A DNA stretch of 64,000 bases. Source: Myrica gale (lineage: Eukaryota; Streptophyta; Magnoliopsida; Fagales; Myricaceae). The first letter of the stretch is position 1. Every line of letters starts with the position of its first letter. Location of the stretch: positions 12,609,001 through 12,673,000 of the forward strand of contig OZ005603.1 of the NCBI GenBank assembly GCA_963930655.1, given 5' to 3'. The notes beneath the pieces were generated by a model that was not told the DNA's origin, ran no database searches, and saw only the letters and a list, made by a program, of their open reading frames with translations. Made by a program: the position numbers and the translations under genes. Positions 24,268 through 34,697 of this stretch are shown one piece after another.

Positions 24268-25799
24268 AATATACTGGTTGAAAAAGGTTTCAGAAATTGA
24301 GACACAATATTTTCCGCCCAAGGAAGATGTAATTTTGCAGAATGAGGCTCCAACAGATCTTTATATACTGGTCTCAGGCGTGGTGGTAAGCTAGCCAATT
24401 GTAGTTTCTAGAGCAGTACCCAATTACTATAGAATGCTTACTGAAATAAAGTTGTTTTGTAAATGATTCCTGGTTGCAGGACTTCCTATGCAATGTTGAC
24501 GGGTGTGAGAGTACGTCCTGATCTTAACATTTATAGCTTTATACAGCCTATAACGAAGGAAAAGCAATAGTGGTAAATCTGACTTCACATTCCAACCTTC
24601 ACATTACAGGTTCTTGGAAAGGCTAGAGCAGGAGATTCGTTCGGAGAGTTTGGAGTCCTATATAATAGACCACAACCTTTCACAGTTCGGACTACTGAGA
24701 TTTCTCAAATGCTACGCCTCAACAGGACTTCATTAATGAATGCTATACAAGCAAATCCAGAAGCTCAGCGTATTATTATGGACAATCTTTTCCTGGTATT
24801 AACAGTGTTAGCTATCCTATAGAGTTGAAAATAATTATGAGTTTTTTTGGTTCTTTTCCTTAAACAACAATGGATAACCAATGCTGAAATTAGGGAAAAG
24901 AAGCGCAGGTTTTGAATATGTGCATAAAGATCCACAGATCCTCATAGATTGGTTTGGTGGAGAACCCATTTTGGTCAAACGCAGAATGTAAAGATAACTC
25001 AATCAAGATGCAACGATGCAGGAAGCAAAGGACAAATATTTCCCCGAATCAGAGACCGCAGAGCATAGGGAAACATGCAGAAGTCAAATGTCTACCGAAT
25101 CTGCAACAGATGAAAATTTGATGGCCCAGGATAGCCAAATAGCTCTGCATGCTGCCTTTTGCCGGGGGCATCCTGCGATGGTTAAGATTCCACTAGGAGG
25201 AGCAAATGTGAACAAACAGGATGCCAGAGGATGGACGCCAAAAGCACTAGCTGAACAGCATGAAAACAATAGACTAACTGACCTTTTACTACCTTATGAA
25301 AATAGGACACCAGATGAACACAAAATAGATTTAGTTGGGCCAGAATCAGCTGACAACAGCATGTCCAATCAAATCAAACACATAAGACAAGCTCCTCATC
25401 CTATTAACACCCAACAGAAAAAGGAACCAACATGCTCCTGCTCAAGCAGATTTAATGGTCCTATCGACACAGAAGTGACCAAATTGATGAAGAAGAGTCA
25501 CCATCCACATGAAGCTTCAACAGGATGGTACATCACGGAGGCAGCTTGGGAAACTAATAATCTTACCTGATTCAATCGAGGAGCTGTTGAAAATAGCTGG
25601 TAAGCCTTGTTTGACCCCAAAAACTTGAATTTTTTTTTTGCTGAATTACCATAAACTTGAAATTGACTGTTTATATTTTCAGCTTAAAAATTGAGAGGAA
25701 AACTAGGCCCTCAAGAAGGATTGACAAACCTATTTCAGTTTTAAATATAGTTTTCTCCTCGAGTTTTATTCAGGTGTAATCCCGGCGGCTTGTGAAACT

Positions 25800-26060
25800 G
25801 CAGGTGAGAAGTTTGGAGGATCCAAACCAGCAAAGGTTATCAATGCAGAGAATGAGGAAATAGATGATATAAACGTCATTCGAGATGGTGATTGCCGGGA
25901 TTGTGAAACTGCAGGTGAGAAGTTTGGAGGATCCAAACCAGCAAAGGTTATCAATGCAAAGAATGAGGAAATAGATGATATAAACGTCATTCGAGATGGT
26001 GATTGCCGGGATTGTGAAACTGCAGGTGAGAAGTTTGGATCCGATGGTGATCATCTGTTT
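25800..26060 (+). repeat. 111-bp tandem repeat spanning a splice acceptor and exon
   Basis: Two full copies (25800-25910 and 25911-26021) and a partial third (from 26022) of a unit that joins the last 28 or so intron bases (ending GTGAAACTGCAG) to 83 bases of the terminal KHA exon (GTGAGAAGTTTGGAGGATCC onward). The unit is 37 codons, so reading through keeps frame and inserts CRDCETA between copies. The third copy has lost most of the exon text between GTTTGGATCC and GATGGTGATC. Copies 1 and 2 differ at only one or two bases, so the amplification is recent. Confidence 0.85.
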
Positions 26061-26206
26061 TTCCTTCATAACGAGTGTGAAAAAAATGGACTTCATTGTG
26101 ACCTAATGATTATTCAGAGGAAATGATGCATTTGTTACGGCAATTTGTAACTTTGTAATTTTAGGTCAATATATAATGATTAGGGAGCAAATATCTGTCT
26201 CTAACG

Positions 26207-26397
26207 CTATGTTTGCATAACAAAATTTTAACACCCTAAAATTTTATCATCGTTACAAAACACTCTCTCCTCACTTTATCATAAATTTTCATTCATTTTT
26301 TCACTTTTTTACTAACTTTTTCATTCTTTCTCTCACTTTTTTATACCCCAATACCTAAAATTTTAACACCCTAAAGTTTTACTTCTCAAATACAGCA
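26207..26397. mobile_element. MITE fragment between the KAT-like gene and MNS3
   Basis: 'gctatgtttgcataacaaaa' at the left and 'caccctaaagttttac..caaatacagc' at the right; interior 'ttaacaccctaaaatttta' repeats. Related in wording to 18653-18858. Confidence 0.45.
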
Positions 26398-26559
26398 TTT
26401 ACTCTTATATGTCAGTGGTTTCGGGCCTCCAAAAAAGGCGGCAATATCACCGAAAAACTGGAAGAAAAGATTCCACATTTTGTAATTTAGCTCAATACTT
26501 TTGATGGGCAAAACCCCATACACTAATTACTCAAAACATTGATCATAATAATACACTAA

Positions 26560-26742
26560 GGAGGTGTTTGTTTCCTCAAAATTTTGGGGTTCGAAATTTC
26601 CAACAAAACAAACACACTCCAAAATTTTTAACTTTTACACACATACACTCTACTTTTCACAAATCCCAATAAATCTCAATAAAGTAAAGATTCCCAAAAT
26701 TTCGGGAATATTCCCCGAAATTTCCACAAACAAACGCCCCCT
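26560..26742. mobile_element. Harbinger-type MITE
   Basis: Inverted ends GGAGGTGTTTGTTTCC and, on the other strand, GGGGGCGTTTGTTTGTGG, with taa/ttaa at the borders, fitting 3-bp TAA/TTA target duplication. It lies just beyond the 3' end of MNS3. Confidence 0.6.
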
Positions 26743-27012
26743 TAATAGAGTCTCCACGCGTAAATGAAAGTCCAGGAAAATCTGTCTGCTCTCTAAGCCT
26801 TAACGGTGATGCAGAAGAACACGATGACGCATCGCAGCGAGAATGAAACATCTCAAGTGACCCTCCTACATCCTCGTAATCTGACCGTTCCCTTTCAGGA
26901 CCATGTAAAAGATAGACCCGCCTGTCTCAGGAGAATTCCATTCTGTGCCAGGTACGAAGTGCTAGCGATTTATCAGGTTATAAAGCCTTCCTTCGCCTGC
27001 ATCCTTCACGTA

Positions 27013-30000
27013 TCATTCCCTCTTAGTAGTGCCTTCTATGGGAAAAGGATGAGCTTCTGTGTTGAAAACAAACTTATCCAACGGAATAACAGAGATGTCC
27101 CCAAACAACAAGTACAAATACTTCAGTGTCTCGCCCAAAAAGAAGGTTTCCATCTTGTCTCTTCTATGAGGGGGAATAGTGGTAACATCGTCCAGAGAAC
27201 TGTATCCCCCAGTATCGACTCTTGTGTGTTTCTCAAATGCTTCAAAGATCTGCCAACCCCATTCTCGGTATCTGCAGCATTTATTAGTTTGATAATTTAA
27301 TCAAAAGCAGTATAATTTGGATGGGAACATCCCTCCCCACGCGTGTCTGTTGGTACATCAATTTTGGACAACCCAAAATAGCAATTATAAAAAATCAAGA
27401 AAACGTACTTTGGGTCTTCTGTGATGCGAAACAAGACGAACAATGACTCTACAGTTTCAGGGCGCAAAAGATTGTGACGATCAGCATATTTGATTATTAT
27501 GTCATCTCTGTATTTTGAACCTTTGTTCCCACCGTCTAGTCCTCCTTCAGAAAATTCCTGCCTCAATCAGAGCAAGATGTCAAATAGATGTAGAACATAG
27601 ACACATGGAAAACAAAAGTACAGAGGTAAAATTACAAGGAAAAAACAGTACCAGTGTAAACAAAGGACAATAGCAGTATAATAACTGAATTTGGTGCGCA
27701 TATGCACACTTATCATCAATCCCTACTTTGAACACCATACATATCCTACTAACCTCAGTATGGAAGTATGAAATTTCTGGAGCAAGACCAGTAGAAGTAA
27801 CTGAATACATCTCAAAACATGTTTTAGCCAGATCCTCTGCAAGCTTCAGATTCTCCAGGTCTTCAAAGTTAAGCAAATTGTCTTTCATGGCTTTCTCCTT
27901 TGTAATGCCTTTAGTGGCACCAAGTGCAAGAGTACCAGACAAGAAACAAACCTGAAAAAGCCAGTGAAATATCTTCCTTTGCTTCGTTTGCTTAGAAAAA
28001 AAAGGACTATAATAATGAACCCTGTGAAAGCTTTTCTCATTGCCTAATGGTTCCAACCCAGGGTACTTCCAACATCAAACACACATCTATTGACTATCTA
28101 CAGAAGTACATATGACTATACATACAATAAATTGAAAAGTGGGGGAAAAAATCTATCCTACCAATTTAATTGTTTCCAGACAATTGCCATTTCAATGTCA
28201 TAAAGAACTTGCAAATGAAATGGCGAATTTCAAAGCCAAAGGCTTGGCATCATGAAAACGAAAAAAGCCCTAAGCCATATATTTACATACAAACTATTCT
28301 GGATAAAAGTGAATTGCCTGTGCTGCGTAGCATTGGCACAAAGAACGCACCATATCCTAACTGGTGCATGCAGTACAAACGATGACATTATAATTCTGAA
28401 GCCTGGATTTCTTCATCCCGTGAGTAGGTATTAAACACATGGGGAAGACAAGCTTATGGTGTACATAGGGCATGTTTGCAAACAAGAAGTTTTAGTAAAT
28501 TCTCCAAGTTTTAAGAATTTTTAGATGCAAACATAACTTTCTGTTTAGAAACTTTTAGCTTTTTTAGTTTTCACAGCAAATCAAAGGGTCCACAACAATT
28601 TTCTTTCTATTTTATTGTAATTTCGAAATTTAGAAAAATACTCAAAAAAAACTTCAAAATCATCTCTTTATGTCTCTTAATCAAAATGAACATAAAAAAG
28701 TCAATCAAATTATCTCTCTTTACTTTTTCACCAACTTCCCATAAAACTTCAAAATTTTCAAACATCTTCCAAACATACTACAAATTTTTTATTAGTTTTT
28801 CACAAAATTCAATAAAGCTCCAATCTACCTCAATTTTCACAATACCGCCAAAATTTTCTAAAAATATATAATTGCAAACATGACCATACTACATCAACCT
28901 ACATTACTTTCATAAAAAGAGTGATACATGTAACACGAAAAGAATCTGGTTTCCTACAAAAGCAAAATTTAGGATGCAAGTAAGGAGGGACTTCTTTATT
29001 GGTAGGTGGGCACAAAAGTGATGGAGATTATAGGGTGGAGAAAATAAAAATACGGAAAGGAAGAAGCGTGTGAAAGAGAAAGGAGCAAAAACCTCGATTT
29101 CCAATTATGCAAACACAGTTCCTACATTTTCAAATATAACTCCTACAACAACTTTATCCAACAAAAAAAGTTTCAAACTTCTATATGGCATGCTGACAAT
29201 AAATTCTGACACCATAATAATGCAACAACCTGCCTCGGGAAAGAAACAAATAGCAAGGATATCATTATTCGTCATACACAATAGTAAAAATCCATGCTGT
29301 CAGCACATGAATTTTGCTGGTTAAGAAATAGTGAATAATACTTCCATCCCTTCTCAATGTGTCGTCACACTACATGACACATGCCAGTCCATAATTACAA
29401 GACTTTCGAAAACTTTTGATGAAGCTAATATCAGAGCCAATCACCTTATACCAACCAACGTGTAGCAACTTGTGGTAATAAAGAAAAAGGGGAAAAATAT
29501 ATTTTAAACTCCCGAAGTTTGAGGGTATGGATACTTTGCACCCCCATATTTTTATTTTTGTGATATTGAGCCCCTGAAGTTTTGATTTTCATCGCTTTGC
29601 ACCCTCCATCCACAATCAAAACTTACGGGAAATGGGTGCGTGCCTCTCACGCGCGTGATGCCCACAGTCAATTTGCACCCTCCGTCCAATTTTTCATCCA
29701 TTTGAATGGCTAATTTCGACTGAGGGTGTAAATCGATGGGAATCAAAATTCTAGGGGCTCAATGTCAAGAAAATAAAAGATGAGGGTGCAAAGTGTATTT
29801 TCCCCAAGAAAAAAAACTTTAAAAGTACCACCGACATGGATCAACATCAGCAATTTCCAATTCCCGAGACATTATTTTACTTATTGAACTTCACTAAATA
29901 TGGTAAGCGAGCCTAAGAAAGACAAGTAAATATCGGCCAGGTGAAGCTCAGATAGAAAATTATCACATACCAGGTGATCCATTTTTGGACTAAAGTCACC

Positions 30001-33000
30001 TTTAGCTCCAGAAGGTAATTCGCCAACAAAAACCAATCCATTCGGGATTGACTTCCTAACAAGAAGGTGTTTAACACCCTTCATTGCTTCTTGATACATG
30101 TCATGGAGATACGTAAAATTACCATCTCTTTTTGTTCCCTGCTGAAGCCAAACTTTGAGTAGGTACTCATAGTAACTATCACCACGAGATCCTAGTCTTA
30201 AATTTTCTCCACTAAATTCACCAGTGCGAGGGCTGCATTCAGTAAGAACAAAATAAAAAAATTGAGCGTAAAAAAAAAGATATGATCTAAATTATAAAAT
30301 AAAGGGGAAGCAGTTTGAACATAAAGGAGAGTAACTTAATTAGACCATTTCTTGAATAAAAGGGCATGTCCTTTCCATAGTAAAGAAAAAGCCCTGAATG
30401 AGGCAGCTCATTGTTTATAAAAACAGCTGCAGTTTCTTCCCAAGTAAATCCAAATGAGGCGTCTAGTGGTAATCCCCCCCACTCTCCAAAAAATAAGAAA
30501 GAGATATCTTGCAGACAAGAACAAGAAGAAGAAATCCTTCCTTTTGTCATGTCACTTCCAAAGAGCCATTTGGTCATCCAATCCCCCATACTACCACTCT
30601 GCTTGTAATGTGTCCCCTCTAGTACCTTTACATACACTAAAATATATTTCTTTTTCTTTTTTAAGCAAGAGCAATTTGGACATTTCAAAATCCTAGTATG
30701 GGTACCTTGCACACTGTTGTGGTCTGGTGACTAGGTGATGAAATCAGTAGTTTTGAGCTACGTTGCAAAAGATATCGTAACTTGGGAAGCGTAGGCTATG
30801 TTTGTTTCATATTTCAAAAAATTTTCAAAAATTTCTCACTCGCTTTTTTATCAATTCCAATACATTTTCACCAATCTCAATAATTTTTTCATCAATTCCA
30901 GTACATTTTCAACAATCCCAATAACTTTTTACAAATCCCAACAACTTTTAACACACTTTTCACCAATCCCTAGAGAATCTACACTACTTCCAAAAAACAC
31001 AAAAAACAAAAACTAAACAAAAACTGCTTTGAGAACTCAACCAAACATAGGCGTAATTTCCCAAGTACGGGAAGTGTAGTTTTCCAAAAGAAAAGTAGTA
31101 TGAAGGGTCTATACCTAATGTAGATAGGAACCAATCCTTCAACCTTTGGCAGAGTCTTCATATGTTCCAAGACCTTCATGGCTTCCATGCTGTACTTTGG
31201 ATCTCCAGAAACAGCACTGAGATAATTGAACTCAAGCTGTAAAGTGGAAACCTCTGAAGTACTGCTCAGTCCATCAGGAGCTGGATGTGCTGAGGGATCA
31301 TGCAGAACAACGTCGCTGAAGGGAATAGGAGTTGGGCTTGAAGTAAAAGCAGTTAGGAGACGATCAGCCAAGTTCTTAGCAGTTTCTAGATAAACAGCTG
31401 GTTTAGGTCCTGTATGTGCCAAGTTGATCCCTTCTTCCCGGACACTTAAATGATATGCACTTAAAAGACCACCCAAAACACGTATTGTAGTTTCAAACAA
31501 ATTGACTTGGCCTTTCTGAGTAATCCTATCTAAAAGATTTACCTCAATCCATGAGCCTGCTTCAGAGACTACTTCATCAACACCCATTATCATGGCGGTG
31601 TCAAGAGCATCTACAATGGTAGCACCGAGACCTCCTAACCCATCAACTCCATTTTTGCTCAGTGGCATTAGTTCATCAGAGCCCATCGCATAATTTTTGT
31701 AACCAGACCATGCATGGATAAAAGCCTCCTTAACACTTTGTTGCCGAGCTGTCCATTTTGACCCAGCATTTGGCATCTCCCTCTCAAGACTAAGGCTACT
31801 ATTACTAACTTTCTCATCAGGTGGTAATCGGGGTGGAAGCCTTGGTGGTTTCCTCCACAATTTCCCCAATCTGCTGCCACCATATGTAGTGATGTTTCCT
31901 TCTTTATTCTTAACACCTAGTCTATCAGTCGCAGAATGAGCTGGACTTGTATGTGTAAACAGAAGATATGCTAAACCAAAGATCAATAGTAACGCTAAGA
32001 ATTTCCCTGTACTACAACTTTGACAATCGCGCTTTACTTTACTGGTGAACAACGTCTGAGTAATAACCTGGAGAACAAAATATGATAACTGTCATTTTCA
32101 GAGCAATATAATATCGTCTTTGACAAGCTACTGATCTAACAAATGATTACTCTTTCTTTACAGGTAAGTACCATACAAGCCTGAGTAGTCTTAGGGCATG
32201 TTCGCTTTGGTAAAATTTTAAGAATTTTAAGTATGGTGTGAATAATTAGTTGATGTTGAAGTTTTATTGGTATTTGTGTAGAAGTAGTTGAGTTGTATTG
32301 ACATTTGTGTAGAAGTAGTTGAGTTGTATTGATGTTTGTAAAAAAAGTAATGTTGAGTTGTATTGGTATTTGTGTAGAAGTAATGTTGGGATTGTAATTT
32401 TAGAGAGTTGGATTCAAATCCTAAAAATTTCACCAAAACGAACATGCCCTTAAACCCAAAACTTCAGTGGCTACACTATTCTTAAGGGGAGGAGGCGCCA
32501 TTTCAGCGAGAGCTCATTGGCATAACATCACAAATGTTGAAGGACAATATAGAAAATAAGTGCAGATAAAAGAGCATCGCAAGGCTAAGAGATTCTAAAT
32601 TAATGCTGGAATTGTATCTGTCATTTTAGCCCTTTTTTGTGCTTGATTTATGATGTATTTCAATTGTTATCATGCCTAAGGTTGTTGATTGGGAATGTAA
32701 AGAATTGATTTCCTACCTTATCCTGCTATTCGCATCTGTATTCGCTTCATATTAACTTGAAACATTTGCTTTTCTAAATGTTCTTTTCCTTAAAAGAATA
32801 CAGCTTCTATAATAGCTCTAACAAGTTTTAGCAGTATAAAATCTCGATCCTTTTTTTTTCTCTCTAAACCAGGTGTTTAGACTTTTTAACTGAAATTTGA
32901 AAGCACAACAACAAACAAGTGGTTTGAATTTTGAAGTGAAATCGAAAGCCCAACATGTCACAGCAAATTAGAAAGAAAAGAGGTAGAGTATCATGCGAGG

Positions 33001-33581
33001 AAGTTTCAATGAGACTCCGTAGCCACCAAGTTGAGATGGTGCTTTACGTAGCTACAGAGTCTTTATTGTCAATAGTTTCAACAACGTGATAGCAGAAACA
33101 GAGCCCATAGACCCCATCTTACCCTTACCCTACGCCTTAAGACCTAATAATCTGTAAAATATTGTTCCAAGTCGAAAAAATTAGCAAGCAATTGGAACAA
33201 GTAAGTAGCCTCAATGTCCCGATGCACTTGACAAGGATTCAATATACAAAAACTTAAAGCATCTTCCAATGAGTGCAATTAACACACCCACGTTTTAAGA
33301 CGTACGCACATAATTCAAAAACCAAAACTTGAACAAACCTTCAAGTCATAGAGTAACTAACACACCATAAAAATTCAGAAGAAAGAAAAAACACTACCAC
33401 ACAATAAAGTCCCAATTCACTAATAATATAATCGTCTTTACGTGAACCCTCCCAAGCCAAATGCAAAAATCCCAAGAAAGAATCAAATCCGATATCAAAC
33501 CTTGAAGAAGGATCTTTGGCGGAACTTGGCGTTGTCGTAATGAACATCTTTCATGGAGTAAGGCAAAGACTTGTTCGACAT
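27013..33581 (-). CDS. MNS3: Mannosyl-oligosaccharide 1,2-alpha-mannosidase MNS3
   Basis: Complement join of 33581-33501, 32067-31115, 30232-29971, 27951-27754, 27557-27409 and 27271-27013. All borders are GT-AG, phases agree and the total is 1902 nt, 633 residues plus stop; Arabidopsis MNS3 (At1g30000) is about 624. This is a GH47 class I alpha-mannosidase of the early secretory pathway that trims Man9GlcNAc2 N-glycans towards Man8 using a bound calcium ion. A type II membrane anchor is [15 protein letters not shown] (about residues 50-64), followed by a Pro-rich stem ([14 protein letters not shown]). The catalytic domain starts near [64 protein letters not shown] and the C-terminal [12 protein letters not shown] (calcium-binding Thr) are all present. 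The start [20 protein letters not shown] matches the family. Introns 1-3 carry MITEs; the frame is intact. Confidence 0.95.
28468..28885. mobile_element. Harbinger-type MITE in MNS3 intron 3
   Basis: Ends GGGCATGTTTGCAAAC and, on the other strand, GGTCATGTTTGCAATT, with the 3-bp duplication ata at 28465-28467 and 28886-28888. Confidence 0.7.
29489..29805. mobile_element. Mutator-type MITE in MNS3 intron 3
   Basis: Inverted ends GGGGAAAAATATATTTTAAA and, on the other strand, GGGGAAAATACACTTTGCAC; flanks aagaaaaa on both sides (29481-29488 and 29806-29813). Relative of the element at 2531-2919. Confidence 0.65.
30794..31052. mobile_element. Harbinger-type MITE in MNS3 intron 2
   Basis: Ends GGCTATGTTTGTTTCAT and, on the other strand, GCCTATGTTTGGTTGAG; 3-bp duplication gta at 30791-30793 and 31053-31055. 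Same family as 23801-24037. Its right end lies about 60 bp from the exon 2 donor. Confidence 0.72.
32194..32449. mobile_element. Harbinger-type MITE in MNS3 intron 1
   Basis: Ends GGGCATGTTCGCTTTGGT and, on the other strand, GGGCATGTTCGTTTTGGT, with tta duplications at 32191-32193 and 32450-32452. The interior is tandem 'gtagaagtagttgagttgtattg' text (about 40-bp period), so this copy has an internal expansion. Confidence 0.75.
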
Positions 33582-34322
33582 TGCTGGATCCAGATCACCT
33601 GCTAGGATCCCGTTATCTGCTCCGCTATGTTCTAGCTCGGAGGCTCAAATGCGGGGGGAGAAAGAGCAACGATATCTCAGAAATTCGGATCGGGTTCGGA
33701 TGGATTCCAGTGGAGAATTCCCATGAGAGTGAAGGAGATTTTGGGCAAATTAGATTCCGGGGAAGAAGCGTTCGAGCACGCAACTGCCTCTGCTCGGCGA
33801 TTGAGGGAAAGGATGTATGGAAGAGAGGGAGAGAGAGAGTAAATAGAGTCGGAGACTCTGGGAAAATTTGGCTTTGATTCGAAGTCAACAGTGCTTAGCA
33901 GAAAATAAGGATTATAAATGTAAAGTACAAGGTTAAGTCATTGAATTTTTACTAGGTAGAAATGAGACTTTATAATAATTTTATTATTTTTAAACGTATA
34001 ACCACATTATACGATTTTATAAACCATTAATTTAAGTTTGTATATTATCCTATTGCAAATTACAGATGAGAGAAATATGCATTTATAAGCTCACCAAAAG
34101 AATAATAATAAAAAGGGCATTTATAAGCCCCCGATCACAGCCCTCTGGAAAACCATGTTGGACTTTCTGGGTATTCTGATGAGAACATCCGCCTCTGCTC
34201 TCGCGCTCTCTCTCTCTCTCCCTCTGATCTCTGCCATGACCAGAATGACCCTCAGCGCTAATCTTGCAATTACCTTTTACAATCGCACTACAAATGCAAC
34301 TTATCCCAAACTATCAACTCTC
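33582..34322. promoter_or_regulatory. Intergenic region between divergent MNS3 and peptide genes
   Basis: About 740 bp separate the MNS3 start codon from the peptide start at 34323. 33582-33880 is GA-rich and probably MNS3 5' UTR and promoter. A CT tract (gctctctctctctctccctc) at about 34204-34223 lies before the peptide gene. No motif can be assigned with certainty. Confidence 0.35.
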
Positions 34323-34697
34323 ATGGGTCTCGCTAAAAACTTCAAGTCTTTCTGCGTCTGTCTCTTTCTCTTTCTTGTCCTCGTTAGTGCCTCTTGTACT
34401 TCCACTTCCTCGTCCCATGAAATCCAACAGCAAGCCGCAGCTGACGTCCCGGCCCATTACCAAGTGTTCTACATCAAGAACACCAAGTCATTCGTGTTGA
34501 ACAAACAAGATCACGTCGGCAAGAAGAGAAGGAACAAGAAGAAGATGAGGAGAAAGAAGATCAAGAACATCAATTCAAGGCCTTTCTCGGTCATGCTTCC
34601 GAAGGGTTTTGTCCCTCCCTCAGGTTCATCTCCGTGCCACAATGAATATCCCAACTCCGTCACCTTCTTCTGCGACTTCTCCACCGCAAAACCCTAG
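34323..34697 (+). CDS. Small secreted peptide precursor (IDA/CTNIP-like core)
   Basis: The frame is open from 34155, but the ATG at 34323 gives a clean signal peptide (MGLAKNFKSFCVCLFLFLVL followed by VSASC), so it is preferred; the product is then 124 residues. After the signal peptide come a variable stretch, a strongly basic run (KKRRNKKKMRRKKIKNIN, about residues 69-86) and a C-terminal PFSVMLPKGFVPPSGSSPC followed by HNEYPNSVTFFC. The core LPKGxVPPSGxSPCHN resembles the proline-rich PPSxPSxxHN core of IDA-type peptides, and the two cysteines recall CTNIP/SCREW peptides that signal through HSL3. Family placement is by eye and uncertain. It would be cut to a short extracellular signal; receptor unknown. 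It lies head to head with MNS3 and ahead of nMAT1. Confidence 0.68.
   Translation: MGLAKNFKSFCVCLFLFLVLVSASCTSTSSSHEIQQQAAADVPAHYQVFYIKNTKSFVLNKQDHVGKKRRNKKKMRRKKIKNINSRPFSVMLPKGFVPPSGSSPCHNEYPNSVTFFCDFSTAKP

Larger units (their letters stand above)
20829..26126 (+). pseudogene. KAT1/KAT2-like Shaker potassium channel gene, decayed
   Basis: Eleven exon blocks with GT-AG borders match plant inward-rectifying Shaker channels: 20829-20936, 21042-21257, 21368-21530, 21721-21778, 21865-22182, 22376-22615, 24287-24385, 24480-24510, 24610-24795, about 24895-25599 and 25800-26126. The start MSFSGARNFFNRFCV is KAT1-like. S1-S2 text (FAFLPYKQDALFIIDNIVNG), the pore [14 protein letters not shown], the linker LPKAIRSSIAHYLFFP, cyclic-nucleotide-binding domain (GDSFGEFGVLY, FTVRTTEISQ), ankyrin-like ANVNKQDARGWTPKALAEQ and KHA domain (LIILPDSIEELLKIA) are present. 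Damage: exon 1 has lost about 25 codons and hits a stop after LHMD; exon 3 has an extra base before WFIFDV and an Arg-to-His change in the S4 text LWHLRRVS; exon 8 ends out of phase; exon 10 is shifted twice; the last exon is tandemly multiplied. Function as a guard-cell K+ channel is therefore most unlikely. Confidence 0.88.
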
